A DNA stretch of 6,005 bases from Nitrososphaerota archaeon (GCA_005877185.1 VBPQ01000080.1:1-6005), one strand, 5' to 3'; positions 1 through 5,999 are shown, counted from the stretch's first letter. Notes: generated from the sequence alone by a model not told the origin. Made by a program: numbers and translations.

Positions 1-419
1 AGCGCCCCCAGGGCGCCGTGCGTTGAGGTGTGGCTGTCGCCGCATGTTAAAGTGATCCCCGGAATCGTCAGCCCCAGCTCAGGCCCGATCACGTGTGAGA
101 TTCCCTGGTAGGGGCTGAAGTAGTCGAAGAGCGTGAACCCGAACTGTGCCGCGTTGTTCGCGAGCGCCTTCATCTGCCTGCTCGACATCTCGTCGGCGAC
201 GGCAAGACTCCTGTCCCCCGTCGGTACGTTGTGGTCCATCACCCCGAAGGTGAGTTCGGGACGCCTAACCCTCCGCCCGGCCTTTCTGAGAGCCTCGAAG
301 GCTAGGGGGGAGGTTACCTCGTGGGTGAGATGCCTGTCGACGTATATGAGTGACTGCCCGTCGGGCCTCTCAGCGAGCAGGTGGCTGTCCCAGACTTTCG
401 AAAAAATCGTCTTGCCCGT
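1..419 (-). CDS. leuC: 3-isopropylmalate dehydratase (or homoaconitase) large subunit, bacterial LeuC type, partial (C-terminus beyond left edge)
   Basis: Translating the minus strand gives 139 codons with no stop, running off the left edge. It is the N-terminal third of an aconitase-superfamily large subunit of about 420-470 residues. The enzyme isomerises 2-isopropylmalate to 3-isopropylmalate (leucine) or acts on homocitrate/homoaconitate (lysine), using a 4Fe-4S cluster and a separate small subunit; it is cytosolic. Visible motifs, counting the ACG at 419-417 as residue 1: GKTIF near the N-terminus, YVDRHL at 26-31, HEVTSP at 33-38, MDHNVPT at 61-67 with the active-site Asp-His pair, QGISHVIGPE at 105-114 and CGDSHTSTHG at 126-135. 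The cluster cysteines lie beyond the edge. The motifs match the bacterial LeuC branch better than the archaeal LeuC2/LysT branch. It lies 15 bases after the synthase gene, so is probably co-transcribed. Oddity: there is no ATG, GTG or TTG between the in-frame stop at 428-426 and codon 60; ACG stands where Met is expected. Confidence 0.9.
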
Positions 420-434
420 GGCCCTTCAACTCGC

Positions 435-1841
435 TCAGTCTGTCACGAGGACCTTCAAGTCCTGCAGGGCGTCTGGAAACTTCTGTCGAAGAAGAGAGAC
501 TACACTCCCCTTCCCGTAGGTGATGTGAGCCCTTATCACCATATCGGCTTCGCCGTAGACTTCGTCGACTCCTTCAACCCCTTCCCACTCCATCGCCTCC
601 TTCACGAGCCTCTGCGCCGGGAATTGAGGATGGAGCTTCAAGAGGATGTACACCCTTTCACCACCGAAGTATCGCGCGAGCTCTTGGCGTGGTATCATCA
701 CTCCCGTCTCGTTCCTGATTATCTCCTGGACCGCATCAAGACTCGGTGGCGTCGCGCCATCCCTGGTCACGGTGGCCAACGACTCCGCTATACGTCTTGT
801 CTTTTCTTTGTCTATGGTCCCCGTGTGCGGTGTGATGATCGTCTGAACGAGGTTGTGGCTGACATATGGGCTGATGGCGTACAACGGCTCGCCGAAGTCG
901 TTTTCCAGTTTTCTTGAAGGGATGTAACCCTCCTTCCTCTTGACTGTCATGCTCTGGTGAACGCCCGCCCTGACCGTCCTCGCCTCTCTGGAAAGCGGGT
1001 GACGCCAGGGTATTTCGATTCCGGTGACCCTTGAGAAGTACTCGTAGAGCTCTCGTAGGGAAGAACGATTCAGCCCCGTTCGTACCCCGTGAATGTCTTC
1101 GAGAGTCGCGACGAGTTCGTACGTGTCTGCTATCCCGTTCCTGTCGCCTATTCCCAACAGGGTCGCGTGCACCTCTTCAGCCCCCTCGAGGGCCGCCTCG
1201 ATCGTATTCGCCGTAGCCAGCCCATAGTCGTTGTGAAAGTGAGCCGCCAGCGGAAGAGGGGAGAAGGCGCTGGCTCTCGCGAAGAAGTCGCGCGCGAGGC
1301 GGGGAGTCAGAAGCCCCGAGGTGTCGGGGAGGCTGACTATCGTCGCGCCGCTCTCCTTCAATCTCTGAATCGAATTCGCTATCCGCGGGAGTCCCTCCTC
1401 ACCGTCTTCAAGATAAATCCGCGATGAGTCTTCCAGCGTCGCGCGGATGTAGCCGAAACCACTATCGCGGGCGACTCTAACGGCAGTGCAGAGCCTCTCG
1501 ATGACCTCATCCTCCGAGACCCCGTGAAGCTTGTACTCCCGATGAAGCTTACTCACGGCTATGTAGAGGGCGCACCCGTCCGCCTTGTATCTGCGGATGG
1601 CCTCGATATCCTCCTCACAGGCCCTCCCGTGCATCACGACCTCGACCCCGCGGTCCCGCAGGGCTTTCACCACCGGAACAACATCCCCAAAGGAGGTGCG
1701 CGGAGGATAGTCGACCGTCAACTCGACTCGCTTGAGCCCGGAGTCGGCGAGGCGGGAAGCAACCCTGACTCTGACGTCCGAGGGGTACAGCCGGAAGAGT
1801 TCGCCCTCGCGAAGAGTGGAATCGAGGACCCGGAGAACCAA
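435..1841 (-). CDS. Homocitrate synthase / 2-isopropylmalate synthase family enzyme with C-terminal RAM domain
   Basis: A 468-residue HMGL-like TIM-barrel acyltransferase that condenses acetyl-CoA with a 2-oxoacid. Seen: DSTLREGE at 7-14 (Asp7 metal ligand, Arg11 and Glu12 catalytic region), His71, Arg133/Thr135 in an RATLEDS stretch, PDTSG at 172-176, the metal-binding HFHND at 201-205, GIGDRNG at 230-236 and AGVHQS at 292-297. His71, Arg133 and Thr135 sit where Thermus homocitrate synthase contacts 2-oxoglutarate (His72, Arg133, Ser135 from memory), favouring homocitrate synthase (lysine via aminoadipate) over leucine synthase. The tail, about 395-468, resembles an Lrp/AsnC ligand-binding (RAM) domain rather than the LeuA C-terminal domain. 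Crenarchaeal homocitrate synthases with such a tail are known, so amino-acid feedback control is likely (inference). Residue 15 is Leu where the family usually has Gln. The TTG start is chosen because a TATA box is centred 27 bases upstream, fitting a leaderless mRNA. It heads the operon with leuC. Confidence 0.9.
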   Translation of the reverse strand: MVLRVLDSTLREGELFRLYPSDVRVRVASRLADSGLKRVELTVDYPPRTSFGDVVPVVKALRDRGVEVVMHGRACEEDIEAIRRYKADGCALYIAVSKLHREYKLHGVSEDEVIERLCTAVRVARDSGFGYIRATLEDSSRIYLEDGEEGLPRIANSIQRLKESGATIVSLPDTSGLLTPRLARDFFARASAFSPLPLAAHFHNDYGLATANTIEAALEGAEEVHATLLGIGDRNGIADTYELVATLEDIHGVRTGLNRSSLRELYEYFSRVTGIEIPWRHPLSREARTVRAGVHQSMTVKRKEGYIPSRKLENDFGEPLYAISPYVSHNLVQTIITPHTGTIDKEKTRRIAESLATVTRDGATPPSLDAVQEIIRNETGVMIPRQELARYFGGERVYILLKLHPQFPAQRLVKEAMEWEGVEGVDEVYGEADMVIRAHITYGKGSVVSLLRQKFPDALQDLKVLVTD

Positions 1842-1862
1842 ACGGAAGCTACGAACTGGATT

Positions 1863-1874
1863 CGTATTAAAATG
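1863..1874 (-). promoter_or_regulatory. Archaeal TATA-box promoter for the synthase-leuC operon
   Basis: On the minus strand this reads CATTTTAATACG, preceded by an A-rich stretch (CGAAAACAAA) that suits a TFB-recognition element. The box centre, about 1868, is 27 bases before the TTG at 1841, which predicts transcription starting at or next to the start codon (leaderless). No Shine-Dalgarno motif lies in the interval, consistent with this. Confidence 0.65.
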
Positions 1875-2062
1875 TTTGTTTTCGGCACCCAGGTCGCCAA
1901 AAGAGACGCATATTTCTTGGAAATGACGGAAATCGTTGCGCGACCGTCACCGGGGACGAATTGGGCATCTCGAAGGCACCGTGAATTCCCTCATTCGTCA
2001 GATCGAGGTCCACTTGGTCGGATCCCGCGGGCTCCGTGGTGGCCGTCAGTGGCCTGTGTAAC

Positions 2063-2070
2063 ACTTAAAC
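2063..2070 (+). promoter_or_regulatory. Probable TATA-box promoter for the APC permease
   Basis: ACTTAAAC is the only AT-rich element just upstream of the permease, in a GC-rich context. Its centre at about 2067 predicts transcription from about 2093, giving a leader of around eight bases before the ATG at 2101. No Shine-Dalgarno motif is present at a usable distance. The box is weaker than the others in the window. Confidence 0.5.
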
Positions 2071-2100
2071 AGAGTTTGCGGTGGCTCGGGCTAAACGGGG

Positions 2101-3363
2101 ATGACCGCCTCGACCCAGGGTCTTCGCAAGGCAATAACACTGCGGTACGCGGTTGCACTCTATGTGAGCTCTGTGCTCGGCTCTGGCGTTCTCGTCCTAC
2201 CCGGACTTGCGGCTCAGCTTGCCGGTCCTGGCTCGCTTCTAGCCTGGGTCCTTTTGTCGATAGTAAGCTACCCCTTCGCCTACACCTTCGCCTCCCTTTC
2301 AGCTCGAAAGCCGGAGGCGGGTGGAATCTACTCCTTCGCGAAGGAGAGCTTCGGGCTCCGCATCGCCACGGTGACGGGCTGGCTCTTTGCCCTCTGGTTC
2401 ATAACCGGAGGACCCGCCGTGATGCTGATCGCGGCTTCATACGTCGCTTACGCGTTCCCGATGAGCAGGGCCGAGACGTTTGTGGTCGCTGGTGCCATAA
2501 TCTTCAGCGTCTTCGTCGTGAACTACAGAGGGATAGTGGTCAGCAATAAGGTTCAGCTCGCCGTAGTGGTCTCAATAGTGGGGCTGCTCCTGGCGACGGT
2601 GATATCCTCGAGCTACCTCGTCAGGCTTGAAAATCTCGAGCCTTTCCTCCCGAATGGCCTCCTCCCGGTCGGGGTCTCTGCGGCCCTCATCTTCTGGTCA
2701 TTTCTGGGGTACGAAAACGTCTCGAACGTGGCGGAGGAGTTCAGGGACCCGAAGAAGGATTTCCATCGAAGTATCCTGCTGAGCGTGGCCCTCGTGAGCG
2801 GGCTGTACATCGCGGTGGCCTTCGTGACGGTGGGAACCCTCGCTTACAAATCGGGGGGTAGCGTTGCGCCTTTCGCGGCCATCCTATCCAACGTACTGGG
2901 AGTCTACGGGGCGATTGGGACGGCCATCCTTGCTGTCTTCATCATCTTCGGGACAGCCAACGCCTACATGACCGGGATGTCGAGGGTGATCTACGCGGTG
3001 GCGAGGGACGGGGGTCTTCCGAGGGTGCTGGACCACGTGAGCAAGAAGACGAGCGCGCCGGATCGCTCCATCCTGGCTCTCGTCGGGCTTTCGTTCTCGG
3101 TCCTCCTAGTCTTCTATGTCTTTGGCGCGGACCTTGAGACGGCGCTTCTGATCCCGAGCGGCGCCGCCATACTGACCTACGTCATCGGAGCGGCGGCTGG
3201 AGTCAGGCTCCTGAAACATAGGGTCTTCCCGTACGTCACCCTCGCAATTTCGCTCGCAATCTTGCCTTTCCTGGGAGCCCTGCTGCTCTTCAGCCTTGCC
3301 ACGATGGCTGCAGCTACACTCTACGGCCGATTCTTCCAGAGCCGACGAGGCGCGCGCTCGTGA
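2101..3363 (+). CDS. APC-superfamily amino acid permease, YjeH-like (probable amino acid exporter)
   Basis: A 420-residue membrane protein with about 12 predicted transmembrane helices (roughly 12-33, 45-66, 88-115, 125-142, 150-170, 187-207, 222-246, 265-300, 323-341, 347-368 and two in 375-408). The first helix carries the substrate-site GSG motif (27-29), typical of the amino acid-polyamine-organocation fold. A stretch at 198-221 (FWSFLGYEN followed by AEEFRDPKKDF) matches the APC loop after helix 6. From memory, the SSVLGSGVLVLPGLAA stretch at 23-38, GWLF at 93-96, the helix-6 loop and the AAGVRLLKHR region near 365-374 align with Escherichia coli YjeH, an exporter of methionine and branched-chain amino acids. 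Export is therefore the better guess, but direction and substrate are inferred. The ATG start gives a short tail directly before helix 1 and fits the TATA box. It is a single gene, divergent from the synthase-leuC operon, suggesting a link to that pathway's products. Confidence 0.94.
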   Translation: MTASTQGLRKAITLRYAVALYVSSVLGSGVLVLPGLAAQLAGPGSLLAWVLLSIVSYPFAYTFASLSARKPEAGGIYSFAKESFGLRIATVTGWLFALWFITGGPAVMLIAASYVAYAFPMSRAETFVVAGAIIFSVFVVNYRGIVVSNKVQLAVVVSIVGLLLATVISSSYLVRLENLEPFLPNGLLPVGVSAALIFWSFLGYENVSNVAEEFRDPKKDFHRSILLSVALVSGLYIAVAFVTVGTLAYKSGGSVAPFAAILSNVLGVYGAIGTAILAVFIIFGTANAYMTGMSRVIYAVARDGGLPRVLDHVSKKTSAPDRSILALVGLSFSVLLVFYVFGADLETALLIPSGAAILTYVIGAAAGVRLLKHRVFPYVTLAISLAILPFLGALLLFSLATMAAATLYGRFFQSRRGARS

Positions 3364-3467
3364 GCGCTTTCGCAGAGGAGTTGTGAGCGTCGGCGGTCCT
3401 AAATGATTTCTGGCATTCATCCTGAAGGCGGACGGACCCGGCGTACTCCTCTCGCCCCTCAACCCGA

Positions 3468-3474
3468 GTTTTTT
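3468..3474 (+). terminator. T-rich terminator after the permease
   Basis: A run of six T (3469-3474) follows the permease stop by about 105 bases on the coding strand. Archaeal RNA polymerase terminates on short T tracts without needing a hairpin, and no hairpin precedes this one. It lies just before the convergent small finger gene. No comparable T tract is seen for the minus-strand gene coming the other way. Confidence 0.45.
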
Positions 3475-3494
3475 CGTTGTTCGTCGCCGTCACT

Positions 3495-3692
3495 CTACGC
3501 GAATCTCCTCGCTCTAACGAGAGGGGCCTCGAATCTCTCTATCCCGTGTTGCAGCTTCATGTGAGCCGTTATGCCATCCTTGCTGTCGTAGGAGAGGCCA
3601 TCGAGGGCACACACATACAACTGAACAATCGGACTCACAGCCATCGCTCTATTCACTACTCCCGATCTCGATGTGGACCCCGCCCATCGCAC
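3495..3692 (-). CDS. Small C2H2 zinc-finger-like protein with one Cys ligand replaced by Asp
   Basis: A 65-residue frame starting at GTG. Residues 26-49 fit the spacing of a classical C2H2 finger: Tyr26-x-Cys28-x2-Asp31-Gly-x2-Tyr35-x5-Ile41-x2-His44-x4-His49, with the two hydrophobic core positions and the final His pair kept. The second cysteine is Asp31 (GAT codon). Small single-finger proteins are common in archaea, where most have unknown roles, probably in DNA or protein binding. The tail after the finger is basic (RARR). The GTG at 3692 is chosen because the GATATATC box is centred 26-27 bases upstream, fitting a leaderless mRNA; an ATG at 3644 would give 49 residues with the finger intact but has no TATA box at the right distance. 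It is divergent from padR and convergent with the permease. A chance frame cannot be ruled out, but motif plus promoter makes it likely real. Confidence 0.6.
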   Translation of the reverse strand: MRWAGSTSRSGVVNRAMAVSPIVQLYVCALDGLSYDSKDGITAHMKLQHGIERFEAPLVRARRFA

Positions 3693-3757
3693 TCAATATG
3701 GGATATCCAAGATAGATATATCGGACGCCCAACATTTTTATAGAACAAAGTCACCAG
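3693..3757. promoter_or_regulatory. Divergent promoter/possible operator between the finger protein and padR, with two palindromes
   Basis: These 65 AT-richer bases hold two perfect 8-bp palindromes: GGATATCC at 3701-3708 and GATATATC at 3715-3722. The second can serve as a TATA box. On the minus strand its centre is 26-27 bases before the GTG at 3692; on the plus strand it would start RNA near 3745, about 13 bases before the padR ATG. A separate TATA-like element lies at 3735-3742. PadR repressors commonly bind dyads overlapping their own promoter, so these palindromes are candidate operators (inference). Confidence 0.5.
3735..3742 (+). promoter_or_regulatory. TATA-box-like element upstream of padR
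   Basis: TTTTTATA is the strongest TATA match before padR. Its centre, about 3738, predicts RNA starting near 3764, a few bases inside the assigned ATG at 3758. If this box is used, translation would begin downstream, for instance at the in-frame TTG at 3779, which is preceded by the purine-rich GGAGAGG at 3764-3770. If the GATATATC box at 3715-3722 is used instead, the ATG at 3758 is reachable. Confidence 0.5.
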
Positions 3758-4105
3758 ATGAATGGAGAGGTTCTGGACTTGCCGAAGGAAGTCCACCTGT
3801 GTGACATGCGCGGGATGCTCTCCTTCACAATACTGTGGCTACTCTCCAAGCGCTCGATGTACGGGCAGGAACTCGCGACGGAGATTGGCAAGCGCAGAGG
3901 TGGGAAACCGAATCCGGGGACCATCTACCCTGCCCTCAAGGACCTCGCGAGTCACGGTCTGATCGAGGCGCGGGTTGAAGGCCGCAACTCTGTCTACCGG
4001 CTAACCAAGGAGGGGGCGATGAGTCTCACGAAATCAAAGGAATATTTCGAGCGTGCATTTGGTGACATCTTGCTAGAGAGTGGGCCCAAGTCGATGGCCA
4101 AATGA
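3758..4105 (+). CDS. PadR-family transcriptional regulator
   Basis: A 115-residue winged-helix protein of the short PadR type (PadR-s2 like), a DNA-binding repressor acting as a dimer. Seen: helix 1 within DMRGMLSFTILWLLS at 16-30; MYGQELATEIGKR at 34-46 as helix 2; the PadR hallmark NPGTIYPALKDLASHGLIE at 52-70 as recognition helix; and the wing at 72-86 (RVEGRNSVY then LTKEG). The C-terminal helix from about 88 to 108 is the dimerisation arm and carries no ligand domain. Archaeal relatives typically have a leading segment like LPKEVHLCDMRG, kept here, so the ATG start gives a normal length; a TTG at 3779 is a possible alternative (108 residues). It diverges from the finger protein and is convergent with an ABC exporter operon, which PadR proteins often repress until a toxic ligand binds. 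Autoregulation through the upstream palindromes is plausible. The 65-base gap to the transporter holds no obvious terminator. Confidence 0.92.
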   Translation: MNGEVLDLPKEVHLCDMRGMLSFTILWLLSKRSMYGQELATEIGKRRGGKPNPGTIYPALKDLASHGLIEARVEGRNSVYRLTKEGAMSLTKSKEYFERAFGDILLESGPKSMAK

Positions 4106-4170
4106 GTGAAGAGCCCGACCTGCGTCTGTAGTTGTCTCGCACAGGAGGGAGCGGTTCTTCGCGACACCTA

Positions 4171-4947
4171 TCAGCTGACTACCTTTCTGAAGAGGTACGA
4201 TGTCGCGCCCAGGGTCACCAAGGCAATCCCCGCTATTACTCCCACGGCGGCGAGTACGTCTCCGGCGGAGAAATAGTTGGGGAGCGACATGTCCCGGACG
4301 GCGTTGACCGCGAAGCTGATGGGGTTGACGCTTGATACGCTCTGCATCCAGGCCGGCATCGCGCTCTGGGGCACCAGGGAGGTGCTCATGAAGAGCAGGG
4401 GAAAAGAGAGGAATCCTGCTATCCCGAAGACGGTTTCAGCGCTCCTCGTTCTGAGGCCGAGCGCGAGAGAGATTCCTGACCAGGCCAGCCCGAAGAATGC
4501 CACGATGGCCAGTATCGCCAGTATCCCGAGGAGGCCCGTCGCGACAGAGAAGCCGATGGCATAGGCGAGCACTATGATTATGATCGACTGAACCGTCACC
4601 CTGAAGGCGTCAGCTGTAAGCCTCCCGAGCAGGATGGCGGTCCTGCTTACGGGGGTGACGAGCATCTTCTGAAGGAAGCCAGTGTTGATATCGTCCACGA
4701 TAGAGGTCCCGGATTGCAGTGCGCTGCTGAACCCGTTCTGGAGAAGTATGCCGGGCGTTGCATACGCCAGATAGCTGACCCCCGCTGGGAAGAGGCCGGG
4801 AGCCTGGGCGAACTTCGAGAAGAGTTGAGTGAAGAGGAGGAGGAAGATGATGGGCTGGAAGAGGGAGAAGAAGATCAGGATTGGGTTCCGAATCAGCTTT
4901 TTCAGGGACCTCACGAAGAGGTGCCGGGTGTCGTTGAAGAGGGTCAT
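4171..4947 (-). CDS. ABC-2 type transporter permease (DrrB-like)
   Basis: A 258-residue membrane subunit of an ABC exporter, of usual length for the ABC-2/DrrB family. It begins with a short cytoplasmic segment, including the conserved RNP at 20-22, and has six predicted transmembrane helices at about 23-41, 58-80, 113-133, 138-163, 172-192 and 230-252. Family marks seen: ATPGIL at 63-68, the cytoplasmic DINTGFLQKMLVTPVSR at 86-102 (the family's coupling segment ending in a Pro-x-Ser-Arg turn), and NPISFAVNAVRDM at 208-220 before the last helix. It would pair as a dimer with the ATPase encoded just upstream; its ATG overlaps that gene's stop as ATGA, showing translational coupling. Substrates of relatives include drugs, lipids and polysaccharides, and the sequence does not tell which applies. 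It is convergent with padR, a likely regulator of the operon (inference). No T tract marks its end. Confidence 0.95.
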   Translation of the reverse strand: MTLFNDTRHLFVRSLKKLIRNPILIFFSLFQPIIFLLLFTQLFSKFAQAPGLFPAGVSYLAYATPGILLQNGFSSALQSGTSIVDDINTGFLQKMLVTPVSRTAILLGRLTADAFRVTVQSIIIIVLAYAIGFSVATGLLGILAILAIVAFFGLAWSGISLALGLRTRSAETVFGIAGFLSFPLLFMSTSLVPQSAMPAWMQSVSSVNPISFAVNAVRDMSLPNYFSAGDVLAAVGVIAGIALVTLGATSYLFRKVVS

Positions 4948-5963
4948 TCTCGAGCTGGCCTCCTCCTAGCAAACCTCATCGAGGATGCTGGCTTCGTGTT
5001 CAGCTCCTCCGGCCTTATCCTCTTCCCCGTGTGCTGCAGGAAGATGTCGCCGAGGGAGGGGCGCGCGAGATTAATCGAGGAGAGCCGTATGTTCTTCTCG
5101 TCGAAGGCCCTGACCACGTCTGCGACGATCATATTCGCGTTGGGCGCGTAGGCGGTGATGCCGCCGTCGGATTCCATAACTTTGGTCACACCCCTTATGC
5201 CGGAGAGAATCTGTCTTGCCTCGGCCCTCACGCCGTCCTTCTCGCCATCCACCACCGTGAGGGTGATCGTATCGGCGCCGACCTGGCGCTTGAGCTCCTC
5301 CGGAGAGCCGTTAGCTATTACCTTGCCCTGGTCGATGATGTAGAGTTGGCGACAAAGCCTGTCGGCCTCCTCCATGTACTGAGTCGTCAGGAAGACCGTG
5401 ATTCCCTCGTCCCTGTTGAGCCCTTCGAGGTACTCCCATATGCGGGCTCGGGACTGAGGGTCCAACCCCGTGGTGGGTTCGTCCAGAAAGAGAAGCTTCG
5501 GCTTGTGGACGAGGGCGGAGGCGAGGTCGAGCCTCTTCTTCATGCCTCCCGAGTAGAAGGCCGCCCTCTTGTCCGCCACGTCCTCGAGTTCAACGAGCTT
5601 CAACAGTTCGTCGACCCGCTCGTCGAGGGCTGCCCCCCGCATCTGCTGAAGATTGCCCTGGAGCTTGAGGTTCTCCCTCCCCGTCAAGTCTCCGTCCACG
5701 ACTGTCTCCTGGCTCTCGACGCCGATCAGCTTGCGGATCTCCTGCGGGTCTTTATCCAGGTCGTACCCGGCAACGGTTACGTGACCCGACGTCTTTCTCA
5801 GGAGGGTCGTGAGCACCTTGATGGTGGTACTCTTTCCCGCCCCGTTTGGTCCCAAGAATCCGAAGAATTCCCCTTCGCCGACACGGAACGAAATACCCTG
5901 AACCGCTTTGGTCCCGTCGCCGTAAACCTCGACAAGGTCGTCAACCGTGATGATGTCGGACAA
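4944..5963 (-). CDS. ABC transporter ATP-binding protein (DrrA-like)
   Basis: The ATPase subunit of an ABC exporter. Motifs, numbered from the TTG at 5981: Walker A GPNGAGKST at 44-52, Q-loop Gln91, LTGRENL at 99-105, signature YSGGMKKRLDLA at 143-154, Walker B LLFLDEPT at 163-170 and GLDP at 172-175. The H-loop reads TTQYMEEAD at 199-207, with Gln201 in place of His, as in many DrrA-clade proteins. Residues from about 235 form the DrrA C-terminal domain, ending in LARPSLGDIFLQHTGK. It energises the DrrB-like permease whose ATG overlaps this stop. Two in-frame TTG starts exist, at 5981 (345 residues) and 5963 (339 residues). I chose 5963 because the TATA box centred at about 5995 predicts RNA starting near 5969, downstream of the first TTG. 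Both leave the ATPase core intact. Known relatives confer resistance by efflux; the substrate here is unknown. Confidence 0.96.
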   Translation of the reverse strand: MSDIITVDDLVEVYGDGTKAVQGISFRVGEGEFFGFLGPNGAGKSTTIKVLTTLLRKTSGHVTVAGYDLDKDPQEIRKLIGVESQETVVDGDLTGRENLKLQGNLQQMRGAALDERVDELLKLVELEDVADKRAAFYSGGMKKRLDLASALVHKPKLLFLDEPTTGLDPQSRARIWEYLEGLNRDEGITVFLTTQYMEEADRLCRQLYIIDQGKVIANGSPEELKRQVGADTITLTVVDGEKDGVRAEARQILSGIRGVTKVMESDGGITAYAPNANMIVADVVRAFDEKNIRLSSINLARPSLGDIFLQHTGKRIRPEELNTKPASSMRFARRRPARE

Positions 5964-5990
5964 GCTGCTTAGGCCAGCCAAGCAGGCAGG

Positions 5991-5999
5991 ATTAATAAG
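5991..5999 (-). promoter_or_regulatory. TATA-box promoter for the ABC exporter operon
   Basis: On the minus strand this reads CTTATTAAT, an AT-rich island in GC-rich sequence near the right edge. Its centre, about 5995, predicts an RNA start near 5969, six bases before the TTG at 5963. There is no Shine-Dalgarno motif before either TTG. The upstream TFB element and any operator lie largely outside the window. Confidence 0.55.

Larger units (their letters stand above)
1842..2100. other. Divergent intergenic region between the synthase operon and the permease
   Basis: These 259 bases separate the divergent starts of the synthase and the APC permease. The outer ends hold the two TATA boxes listed separately. 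The central part, about 1880-2055, holds nothing I can name: short open frames on both strands lack recognisable motifs and have low-complexity composition typical of chance frames. I saw no convincing long inverted repeat or structured RNA. Binding sites for an Lrp-type or other amino-acid regulator would be expected here but are not visible by eye. Confidence 0.6.

Noticed and set aside
133..519. 128-codon plus-strand open frame at the left end
   Set aside because: It is antisense to the clear leuC fragment and the end of the synthase gene, and shows no family motif.
1867..2064. 65-codon minus-strand frame in the synthase-permease intergenic region
   Set aside because: No motif, no TATA box at a suitable distance, and it covers the synthase promoter.
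1524..2549. 341-codon plus-strand open frame spanning the synthase start, intergenic region and permease start
   Set aside because: It overlaps two real genes in wrong frames, crosses both promoters, and has no recognisable domain.
3508..3521. Small inverted repeat CTCG/CGAG with a six-base loop near the end of the finger gene, considered as a terminator hairpin
   Set aside because: Only four base pairs, inside the coding frame, with no T tract following on either strand.
3477..3743. 88-codon plus-strand open frame opposite the finger gene
   Set aside because: No motif, and it runs through the divergent promoter; the minus-strand frame has the finger pattern and a well-placed TATA box.
4106..4170. 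Convergent gap between padR and the ABC permease, checked for terminators or a small gene
   Set aside because: No T tract or stable hairpin on either strand and no open frame of note.
5379..5387. Missing H-loop histidine in the ABC ATPase (TTQ instead of TTH), considered as a defect
   Set aside because: Glutamine at this position is common in the DrrA clade, and all other nucleotide-binding motifs are intact.
5031..5972. 313-codon plus-strand open frame
   Set aside because: Long, but fully antisense to the ABC ATPase, whose Walker A, signature and Walker B motifs are unmistakable; long mirror frames are expected in GC-rich genes.
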